From an uncultured Bacteroidota bacterium (lineage in GTDB: Bacteria > Bacteroidota > Bacteroidia > Flavobacteriales > Flavobacteriaceae), in contig CACLQG010000043.1 of NCBI GenBank assembly GCA_902609035.1, forward strand, positions 1 through 8,244: 8,244 nucleotides of DNA, read 5' to 3'. The notes under the pieces are model-generated. The model did no database searches, had not been told where the DNA came from, and saw only the letters and a program-made list of their open reading frames with translations. This document shows positions 1 to 5,732 of this stretch, one piece after another (position 1 is the first letter of the stretch; each line of letters begins with the position of its first letter). The position numbers were made by a program, and so were the translations under genes.

Positions 1-1
1 A

Positions 2-733
2 AAAGATGCCGATTGGGAACAAAAAGTGTTACAAACTGCTGATGGTATTTTGACGACCGTGGGAGGAAGTCTGATTCATAAACTACAATTCAAAGCACCA
101 GAGCAGAGTTTCCATGTATTGCCCAATGGTTATGACCAAGCCCTAATGTCCTCGATTCCTACTACCAGCCTAAAGGCTTTTCATTTGGTATACACCGGAT
201 TATTAACAGATAATCAGGATTATCTCCCTGTTATGGGAGTGCTGAATGAATTGGCAGATCAATACGACATTCAACTTTCGTTGGCGGGAAATATAGCCGA
301 AAACATAATTAAAAAAATCAAAACTACTGCACCCAAAATTACCCTAGAAAATATGGGTTACCTCTCCCATAAGGGAGCCATTGCATTGATGAAAAGCGGA
401 GATTTATTACTCAATTTTATCTTTACAGGAGCTGATCAAGACATGATTTCTGGTAAACTATTGGAGTACTTGGCAACAGGAGTTCCTGTACTTTCTGTCG
501 GCGATCCACAATCAGAGGCAGGACGCTTTTTGGCTACTGCCTCTTTTGCCGAAATGATCCCTGCTATACAAACCAGGGCTCTAAAAACTTTTATTAGTAA
601 GGCAGCGCAACAAAAAGGAGCGGCAAAAAACGATATCCCTGGTATTAAAAACTGGACACGGGAGACCATATCCAAAGATCTAATACTTATTTTGGATAAG
701 GTAAAAACTAGTCAATTAAATCCTCTCTCATAG
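2..733 (+). CDS. Glycosyltransferase, GT4-like, C-terminal part (5' end outside window)
   Basis: The reading frame is open from the first complete codon, and the residues before the GTG at 26 (KDADWEQK) continue the protein, so that GTG is not the start; about 243 residues are visible. They fit the C-terminal, donor-binding half of a GT-B fold glycosyltransferase. There is a PNGYD motif at visible residues 41-45, then a beta strand leading into the second Rossmann domain (HLVYTGLL, 61-68). The segment GKLLEYLATGVPVL (151-164) matches the region that binds the nucleotide-sugar, with Glu155 as the usual conserved acid. The end (NWTRETISKDL) resembles the closing helix of such enzymes. The role is probably transfer of a sugar to a polysaccharide or other glycan; acceptor and donor cannot be told. 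The gene runs toward the minus-strand gene block and its last 26 bp overlap the cupin gene. Family assignment is fairly sure, the exact function is unknown. Confidence 0.8.
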   Translation, partial: KDADWEQKVLQTADGILTTVGGSLIHKLQFKAPEQSFHVLPNGYDQALMSSIPTTSLKAFHLVYTGLLTDNQDYLPVMGVLNELADQYDIQLSLAGNIAENIIKKIKTTAPKITLENMGYLSHKGAIALMKSGDLLLNFIFTGADQDMISGKLLEYLATGVPVLSVGDPQSEAGRFLATASFAEMIPAIQTRALKTFISKAAQQKGAAKNDIPGIKNWTRETISKDLILILDKVKTSQLNPLS

Positions 734-1055
734 GGCTAAATGCATCTATCAGCTCACCCTCCTCCAAACATACCGCTCCGTGGAGTTTATTGGGGGGTAC
801 GTAAAAAGAATCTCCCTGCTCCAGTTTTTGGGTGACTCCATCGATGGTGATTTCAAATACTCCCGAGAATACCAGAGTTGACTGAGAGTGACGATGATGA
901 TGCACTGCACCGACCCCGCCTTTTTCAAAATGAACTTGAACCAACATCAGTTTCTCATCATAACCCAAGATTTTTCTTTGGATACCAGTATCTACTTTTT
1001 CCCAATCCCTAGAAGAAGTTTTAAGAAATTCTTGACTTGATTTGATAGGTTTCAT
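708..1055 (-). CDS. KdgF-like cupin protein
   Basis: A small single-domain cupin of 115 residues without a signal peptide, so presumably cytoplasmic. Cupin motif 1 is at residues 52-72 (VHHHRHSQSTLVFSGVFEI region) and motif 2 at about 81-94 (GDSFYVPPNKLHGA). Likely metal ligands are two of His52-54/His56, then Gln58 and His92. The C-terminal part, LIDAFSPMRED, holds Asp104, Phe106 and Arg110 in a D-x-F-x3-R arrangement like that of KdgF, the enzyme that opens unsaturated uronates released from pectin and alginate into linear keto-sugars. KdgF-like chemistry is therefore plausible, but many close cupins have no known substrate and no uronate-pathway gene is in view. It is the last gene of the minus-strand run, 18 bp after nadD, and its 3' end overlaps the convergent glycosyltransferase gene. 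ATG start at 1055. Confidence 0.8.
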   Translation of the reverse strand: MKPIKSSQEFLKTSSRDWEKVDTGIQRKILGYDEKLMLVQVHFEKGGVGAVHHHRHSQSTLVFSGVFEITIDGVTQKLEQGDSFYVPPNKLHGAVCLEEGELIDAFSPMREDLID

Positions 1056-1073
1056 AATTAGCTGGTATTAACT

Positions 1074-1649
1074 TTAAGGATTGTTTTTTTTAATATAATT
1101 TTGAACACTAGAGGGAATAAAATCCGTGAGCGATTTTTTGTTTTTAATTGCTTCCCGAATTTTGGTTCCAGAAACTTCCAAAAGGGATGCATTAAAAAAT
1201 TTAACCTTAGGGTGATTCAAAAGTTCTGGCGTAATTTTCTCAGAATGTGACCGAGGATAAACATAGATTTGAAAATCATTTAAAATCTGCTGGGAGTCTT
1301 TCCAACGATCAATAAAGACAATATTGTCCTCCCCCAATAAGAGTGTAAATAGGTGATCTGGATATTTTATCCCCATGTGCTTTAGCGTATCGATGGTATA
1401 GTTGGGTTTGGCTAAATCAAATTCTTCAATACAAGTTTTGAGTTTGGTATTTTTTTTAATTGCTAACTCTACCATGGCCAAACGGTGGTGCTTTTCCATC
1501 AACTCACCCTCTTCTTTAAATGGGCTTTGGGGACTGATCACCATCCAAACCTCCGCTAAATCTTTTTGTAGGGAAAAAAATTCGGCAACTGCCAAATGTC
1601 CATAGTGTATGGGGTTGAAGGAGCCAAAAAACAAGCCGATATTTTTCAT
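1074..1649 (-). CDS. nadD: Nicotinate-nucleotide adenylyltransferase NadD
   Basis: This cytoplasmic enzyme transfers AMP from ATP to nicotinate mononucleotide, giving deamido-NAD in NAD synthesis. The 191 residues are a normal family length. The N-terminus has the nucleotidyltransferase signature GSFNPIHYGH (residues 9-18) with the HxGH motif His15-Tyr-Gly-His18. Near the C-terminus the second ATP-binding motif SGTKIR (160-165) is present. The middle segment around LLGEDNIVFIDRWKD fits the substrate-binding region of NadD (typically GxDnl...W). The ATG start at 1649 puts the first beta strand directly at the N-terminus as expected. It lies 9 bp after gmk and 18 bp before the cupin gene on the same strand. 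yicC, gmk and nadD together are a recurrent Bacteroidota gene cluster, so the assignment is secure. Confidence 0.95.
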   Translation of the reverse strand: MKNIGLFFGSFNPIHYGHLAVAEFFSLQKDLAEVWMVISPQSPFKEEGELMEKHHRLAMVELAIKKNTKLKTCIEEFDLAKPNYTIDTLKHMGIKYPDHLFTLLLGEDNIVFIDRWKDSQQILNDFQIYVYPRSHSEKITPELLNHPKVKFFNASLLEVSGTKIREAIKNKKSLTDFIPSSVQNYIKKNNP

Positions 1650-1658
1650 TCCTTATTC

Positions 1659-2225
1659 CTATTCAATAAAGCTTCTGACCAACTGATGCATTTCTTTTAG
1701 GGCACACTCTAAATCGTCATTTACCATTATTACATCAAACTGGGTAGCCGATTCCATCTCCACTTTAGCTTTGGCCAATCGCTCTTCAACCAAGGCATCA
1801 CTTTCTGTTCCTCTAGTTCGCAATCGTTCCTCCAAAATCTCCAAACTTGGTGCTTGTATAAAAATAGACAGGGTTTGGTCGGGATATTTAGATTTAATAT
1901 TAAGGCCTCCTGATACATCAACGTCAAAGACGATATGTTGTCCAGACAACCATTTTTTTTCAAGCTCTGAACGAAGGGTACCATAGAATTTATTGGGGTA
2001 AACTTCCTCGTACTCGACAAAGGCCTTTTCCTTAATTTTTTTTTTGAAATTTTCAAGGCTGAGAAAGTGATAATCAATACCGTCTTGCTCTTCACCACGA
2101 GGTAGGCGAGAAGTAGCCGAAATGGAAAAAGCCAAGGGGAGTTTTTGTTTTAACAAAGCATGTACCAAGGTCGATTTACCACTTCCCGAGGGGGCCGATA
2201 CAACGATGAGTTTCCCTTCTTTCAA
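1659..2225 (-). CDS. gmk: Guanylate kinase Gmk (TTG start)
   Basis: Phosphorylates GMP to GDP with ATP; cytoplasmic and normally essential. The 188 residues include the P-loop SAPSGSGKST (10-19, Lys17), the GMP-binding segment SATSRLPRGEEQDGIDYHF (36-54, with Arg40, Arg43 and Tyr52), the EYEEVYPNKFYGT region (71-83), DVDVSGG (101-107) and the lid segment LRTRGTES (135-142). The start is deduced to be TTG at 2225. It follows the yicC stop codon at once and in the same frame, no ATG or GTG lies between that stop and the P-loop, and the resulting N-terminus MKEGKLIVVSAPSG matches the family. A GGAG lies about 21 nt upstream, too far to be a standard ribosome binding site, so translation is probably coupled to yicC. 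A run of ten A residues encodes Lys61-Lys63 and part of Ile64. Confidence 0.94.
   Translation of the reverse strand: MKEGKLIVVSAPSGSGKSTLVHALLKQKLPLAFSISATSRLPRGEEQDGIDYHFLSLENFKKKIKEKAFVEYEEVYPNKFYGTLRSELEKKWLSGQHIVFDVDVSGGLNIKSKYPDQTLSIFIQAPSLEILEERLRTRGTESDALVEERLAKAKVEMESATQFDVIMVNDDLECALKEMHQLVRSFIE
2036..2045 (-). repeat. A10 homopolymer inside gmk
   Basis: Ten consecutive A on the coding strand make up Lys61, Lys62, Lys63 and the first base of Ile64 of guanylate kinase. Runs of this length are known to favour transcriptional slippage. Loss of one A in the mRNA would shift reading into the +1 frame, which happens to stay open until about position 1730. Confidence 0.9.
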
Positions 2226-3083
2226 TTATAGTACATTCATTAATTGCTCCTTTATTTTCTCAAGTTCATCTTTCATTTGGATGACCAGTTTTTGCAAACC
2301 TGCGTGGTTAGCTTTTGACCCAATTGTATTAATTTCTCTTCCTATTTCTTGAGTGATAAACCCTAATTTTTTTCCGTTAGAGGCTCCACTGTTAAGAGTT
2401 TTTTTGAAATAATCAATGTGATTTTTAAGTCGGACTTTTTCTTCTGTGATATCGTATTTTTCAAGGTAGTAAATCAGTTCCTGCTCAAACCTATTTTGGT
2501 CTATCTCCAATTCTAATGCTTCCAATGAGATTCTTAATTTTTCCTGAATCTCAGCGCTTCTCTCTGGATCAATCATTTCCAGTTCTTTGGAGAGACTTTC
2601 CAAATTTTCCAATCTTTTATTAAACTCACGCTCCAATATTTTTCCCTCATCCGATCGAAAAATATTCAAAGCATCAATGGCTTTTTTCAATAGTGATTCA
2701 ATCAATTTGATTTCATTCTCATCAAAATCCTCAATTTTAGATTTCAGTGTATCTGGAAGTTTTAGAGCTATTTTTAGTAGTTCCAAACGCGCTCCATCCT
2801 CAATACTTTTGAGCTGCTCTATATATTGATTAACTCTAGTAACATTGATGGTTTTGGCACCGGATTCACTATTATCCTCAATATTTAGATTTAAATCGAC
2901 TTTCCCTCTTTTGAGGTTTTCTCCAACAATTTTCTTCAGCTGAATTTCAATTTCTCTTGTATGGGAGGGTAAGCGAGCATTCAGTTCTAGAACTTTGCTG
3001 TTGAGTGAGCGCAGCTCTAAAACATAGTTTTTATTCTCAAATTGTATCTCGGCTTTCCCGTAGCCTGTCATTGATTGAATCAT
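2226..3083 (-). CDS. yicC: YicC/YloC family endoribonuclease
   Basis: A 285-residue protein of the YicC/YloC family, members of which have been reported as endoribonucleases involved in RNA decay. The N-terminal domain begins with the hallmark MIQSMTGYGKA (1-11) followed by ELRSLNSKVLELNARLP (23-39). The middle (about 120-200) is helical and rich in Glu and Lys, as expected for the family's long helices. The C-terminal DUF1732 domain carries DITEEKVRLKNHI (211-223) and GKKLGFITQEIGREINTIGSKA (237-258), the most conserved parts, containing Glu215, Arg218, His222, Gln245, Glu246, Arg249, Glu250, Asn252, Ser256 and Lys257. No signal peptide. ATG start at 3083, 6 bp after the DUF1080 gene upstream; its stop directly abuts the gmk start. 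It is the first gene of the yicC-gmk-nadD housekeeping trio, which here follows sugar genes without a visible break. Confidence 0.93.
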   Translation of the reverse strand: MIQSMTGYGKAEIQFENKNYVLELRSLNSKVLELNARLPSHTREIEIQLKKIVGENLKRGKVDLNLNIEDNSESGAKTINVTRVNQYIEQLKSIEDGARLELLKIALKLPDTLKSKIEDFDENEIKLIESLLKKAIDALNIFRSDEGKILEREFNKRLENLESLSKELEMIDPERSAEIQEKLRISLEALELEIDQNRFEQELIYYLEKYDITEEKVRLKNHIDYFKKTLNSGASNGKKLGFITQEIGREINTIGSKANHAGLQKLVIQMKDELEKIKEQLMNVL

Positions 3084-3089
3084 AGGATA

Positions 3090-3839
3090 TTAAAGTTCCC
3101 GGATTTTAATGTTACGGAAGCTTACCTTATCCCCGTGATCCTGCAAGCCAATTTTTCCAGTTTTGAATTTTCCAAAATCTCTAAACTCTTCATCATTACC
3201 GAATTTGGAGTTGGAAACTAATAAATCCCATTTTGGTCCACTCAATGGAAATGTTATTATTTCTATACCGTTCAGCTTTACGATCCCTTCATTTGTATTG
3301 TGATTGATATAAATTAGAACGTGATTCCATTCCCCTGCGGGGTTACAAACATCGCTTGTGGGTTGAACCAAATCGTATAGGGCTCCCGCCTGGTGAAATT
3401 TTGGATTGACAAAAGCATCTTTATGGCGTTTATTGTCCAAGACTTGGATTTCAGGACCAGTCTGGTAGGGTTTTGCGTAGTCTCCCTCCTTAACCGCCCA
3501 AAATATTCCACTGTTCCCTTTCCTAGAAATTTTCCACTCTAGAGAGAGTTCAAAACTTTTAAACTCTCTATCCGTTACTATACTATGATCCTGCTTTCTT
3601 TTGGAGAGAGATGATTTCCCTTTTGTAAGTTTAGGATCAAAAATCATTTCCTCATTTTCTATGTACCAGGAGGGGCTCATTTCAGACTTATTGAACTGAT
3701 ACCAGCCATCAAACGTTTTACCATCAAATAATGATATCCATTCAGTTTGTGGGTTAGAGTTCTTTTCTTTTTCATTATGCAATCCAAATGAATGAGTTTT
3801 AGTAAGAATTGCAAGGCATAGAATTAAAATTTTTTTCAT
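3090..3839 (-). CDS. Exported DUF1080 protein, 3-keto-disaccharide hydrolase family (copy 1)
   Basis: A 249-residue single-domain protein of the DUF1080 family (PF06439, 3-keto-disaccharide hydrolase), a concanavalin-like beta-sandwich fold. Some relatives cleave 3-keto-glycosides by elimination and hydration rather than by classical hydrolysis. Motifs in order: EWISLFDGKTFDGW (33-46), TDREFKSFELSLEWKI (89-104), GNSGIFW (108-114), GPEIQVLDN (128-136), HQAGALYDLV (149-158), PAGEWNH (167-173), GLQDHGDKVSFRNIKIREL (231-249). The frame is open to a TTG at 3854, but the ATG at 3839 is chosen because it gives a normal signal peptide (MKKILILCLAILTKTHSFG). Cys8 is too early for a lipobox, so a soluble periplasmic or secreted protein is likely. 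It is about two thirds identical by eye to the next gene upstream and has an extra stretch around 70-85. The yicC gene follows after 6 bp. Confidence 0.88.
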   Translation of the reverse strand: MKKILILCLAILTKTHSFGLHNEKEKNSNPQTEWISLFDGKTFDGWYQFNKSEMSPSWYIENEEMIFDPKLTKGKSSLSKRKQDHSIVTDREFKSFELSLEWKISRKGNSGIFWAVKEGDYAKPYQTGPEIQVLDNKRHKDAFVNPKFHQAGALYDLVQPTSDVCNPAGEWNHVLIYINHNTNEGIVKLNGIEIITFPLSGPKWDLLVSNSKFGNDEEFRDFGKFKTGKIGLQDHGDKVSFRNIKIREL

Positions 3840-3905
3840 TGAAAAATGTTTCAAATTATGTGCTTTCCAGTGAATAATTCTTGGTTTTAGATCATCAATT
3901 GTTTT

Positions 3906-3938
3906 AAAAAAGGATTGAAAAAAAATGAAATTGAATCC
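3906..3938 (-). terminator. Weak terminator-like hairpin between the two DUF1080 genes
   Basis: On the minus strand, 7 nt after the stop of the upstream DUF1080 gene, GGATTCAA (3938-3931) can pair with TTCAATCC (3919-3912) with one internal mismatch and an 11-nt loop, followed by six T residues (3911-3906). This has the shape of an intrinsic terminator, but the stem is short and A/T-rich, so it could only be a partial terminator or attenuator. The rest of the gap (3840-3905) shows no clear promoter. Confidence 0.35.
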
Positions 3939-3945
3939 AAAAAAA

Positions 3946-4671
3946 CTAGAGTTCTCTGATCTTGATATTTCGATAGCTTACCCCATCACCGTGATCTTGT
4001 AGGCCAATTTTTCCCGTTTTCAGTTTTGCAAAATCTTTCCAAGTAGCAAATTTAGAATTGGCAATTAGGGCGTCCCACTCTGGCCCACTCAAAGGGAAAG
4101 TTACGATTTCCACATCGTTTAGCACAACACTTCCATTGTTTGAGTTGTAATCAATAGAGATCAAATAATGATTCCATTCTCCAGCAGGCTTACATACATC
4201 ACTTGAAGGCTGAACCATATCATATAGGGCTCCTGCCTGATGGTAATTCATTTTGACAAATGAATCTGGATGGCGTTTATTATCTAACACCTGAATTTCA
4301 GGTCCATTTTGGTAGGGAGTGGAGTAATTTTCACCCTCTATAACGCTCCAAAAAATCCCGCTGTTGCCTCCTTCAACAATTTTCCATTCTATAGAAAGTT
4401 CAAAATTGGTGAATTCCCTATCGCTTACAATATCGTTTCCTTTTCCATTTCCAGTTCCATCAGGCAATACCATCGCTCCGTCTTCAATGATCCATGCTTC
4501 GCTCATTTCAGTGCTGTTGAATTGATGCCATCCTTTAAAACTGGCTCCATCGAATAAATCTATCCATTCTTTTCGGTCAAGACTAGCTTCCGAGCTGACC
4601 TGTTTTTTCTTCGCTTTTTGTTTACAGGCAATACTTACTGATATCAAGACAATTAATAAAATTTTCTTCAT
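3946..4671 (-). CDS. DUF1080 lipoprotein, 3-keto-disaccharide hydrolase family (copy 2)
   Basis: A 241-residue paralogue of the DUF1080 protein just downstream, with the same ordered motifs: EWIDLFDGASFKGW (35-48), SDREFTNFELSIEWKI (83-98), GNSGIFW (102-108), GPEIQVLDN (123-131), HQAGALYDMV (144-153), PAGEWNH (162-168) and GLQDHGDGVSYRNIKIREL (223-241). It differs in its N-terminus: MKKILLIVLISVSIAC is a lipoprotein signal with lipobox SIAC and lipidation at Cys16. The linker after it is rich in Lys (KQKAKKK) and lacks the acidic residues that often mark surface-exposed Bacteroidota lipoproteins, so a periplasmic membrane anchor is more likely. The expected role is cleavage of 3-keto-glycosides produced by a C3-oxidising dehydrogenase. 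It starts at ATG 4671, 8 bp after the isomerase gene, so it shares that transcript. Family call is firm, substrate unknown. Confidence 0.9.
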   Translation of the reverse strand: MKKILLIVLISVSIACKQKAKKKQVSSEASLDRKEWIDLFDGASFKGWHQFNSTEMSEAWIIEDGAMVLPDGTGNGKGNDIVSDREFTNFELSIEWKIVEGGNSGIFWSVIEGENYSTPYQNGPEIQVLDNKRHPDSFVKMNYHQAGALYDMVQPSSDVCKPAGEWNHYLISIDYNSNNGSVVLNDVEIVTFPLSGPEWDALIANSKFATWKDFAKLKTGKIGLQDHGDGVSYRNIKIREL

Positions 4672-4679
4672 TATTTTTT

Positions 4680-5732
4680 TTAAAGGTTAAGAATTTTTTT
4701 GAGATAATCCTTGTCGATTTCGGAACCTGCAAAATCATCAAAAGTTTTTTGTGTTGCTTCAATAATATTAGATTGTATAAAGGGTGCGCCCTCTCTTGCC
4801 CCTTGCTCAGGACTTTTAATGCAGCATTCCCATTCCATTACAGCCCATACATCACAGCCGTACTCTGTAAGCTTGGTAAAGATCGTTTTAAAATCGATTT
4901 GTCCGTCTCCGGGAGAACGATAGCGACCTGCGCGGTCAATCCAATCGCCATATCCACCAAAGGCACCTTTTTTCCCATTGGGTTTGAATTCTGAATCTTT
5001 TACGTGGAAAGATTTGATGAATTCGTGATAGTAGTCGATGTATTCGATATAATCTAATTGCTGTAAAACAAAGTGACTCGGATCATAAAGGATATTTGCC
5101 CTTTTGTGATTTCCTGTCGCTTCTAAAAAGCGTTCAAAAGTCACCCCGTCGTGAAGGTCTTCTCCAGGATGAATTTCATAGCATACATCTACTCCATTTT
5201 CATCAAATGTATTGAGTATAGGCAACCATCTTTTGGCCAACTCTTTGAATCCCATTTCTACCAATCCGTCGGGACGTTGGGGCCAAGGGTGCCAAGTATG
5301 CCAGAGGAGTGCCCCAGAAAAAGTAGCATGGGCGGTCAGCCCCAGCCATTTACTGGCTTTAGCCGCTTTTTTTAGGGTTTCTATGGCCCATTGTGTTCTA
5401 GCCTTGGGATTGTTTTTATAGGCATCAGGCGCGAAGCTGTCAAACATCAGATCATAGGCAGGGTGGACAGCTACCAATTGCCCTTGCAGGTGGGTAGAGA
5501 GTTCCGTGATCTCTAGACCATAAGAATTGATTTTACCTTTGAATTCGTCACAATAAGTCTGACTTTCTGCAGCCTTGTCTAGATCTATTAGAAAACTTTC
5601 CCATGTGGGAATTTGTATGCCCTTGTATCCCAAATCTGCAGCCCATTTACACATACCATCCAAGGAATTAAAAGGAGCTTGCTTATCGACAAACTGCGCC
5701 AAAAATATCGCAGGTCCTTTTATGGTTTTCAT
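4680..5732 (-). CDS. Sugar phosphate isomerase/epimerase family protein (AP-endonuclease-2-like TIM barrel)
   Basis: A 350-residue protein of the xylose isomerase-like TIM-barrel family (PF01261), without a signal peptide. Probable divalent-metal ligands follow the usual Glu-Asp-His-Glu pattern: Glu186 in CYEIHPGE, Asp217 in LYDPSHF, His243 in SFHVKDSEF and Glu300 in AVMEWECC; His220 and Asp245 are also conserved in type. The N-terminus MKTIKGPAIFLAQF and APFNSLDGMCKWAADLGYKGIQIP (19-42) are typical of a Bacteroidota subgroup found beside Gfo/Idh/MocA genes. The ATG at 5732 is preferred over the in-frame ATG at 5753. It forms an ATGA overlap with the stop of the upstream gene, is preceded by GGAAAA, and removes seven residues (MGEHGKS) that look unlike the family. 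The exact reaction is unknown; isomerisation, epimerisation, or elimination/hydration of a keto-sugar are the likely choices. Confidence 0.88.
   Translation of the reverse strand: MKTIKGPAIFLAQFVDKQAPFNSLDGMCKWAADLGYKGIQIPTWESFLIDLDKAAESQTYCDEFKGKINSYGLEITELSTHLQGQLVAVHPAYDLMFDSFAPDAYKNNPKARTQWAIETLKKAAKASKWLGLTAHATFSGALLWHTWHPWPQRPDGLVEMGFKELAKRWLPILNTFDENGVDVCYEIHPGEDLHDGVTFERFLEATGNHKRANILYDPSHFVLQQLDYIEYIDYYHEFIKSFHVKDSEFKPNGKKGAFGGYGDWIDRAGRYRSPGDGQIDFKTIFTKLTEYGCDVWAVMEWECCIKSPEQGAREGAPFIQSNIIEATQKTFDDFAGSEIDKDYLKKILNL

Noticed and set aside
436..675. Open frame of 79 codons on the minus strand opposite the glycosyltransferase
   Set aside because: No motif, fully antisense to a conserved enzyme; a shadow frame.
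1730..2098. Open frame of 122 codons on the minus strand inside gmk
   Set aside because: It overlaps gmk in the +1 frame, has no recognisable domain, and is explained by the coding bias of gmk. It is only noted in connection with the A10 run.
3840..3854. TTG at 3854 as start of DUF1080 copy 1
   Set aside because: It adds five residues (MKHFS) before a typical MKKILIL signal-peptide start; the ATG at 3839 is the better choice.
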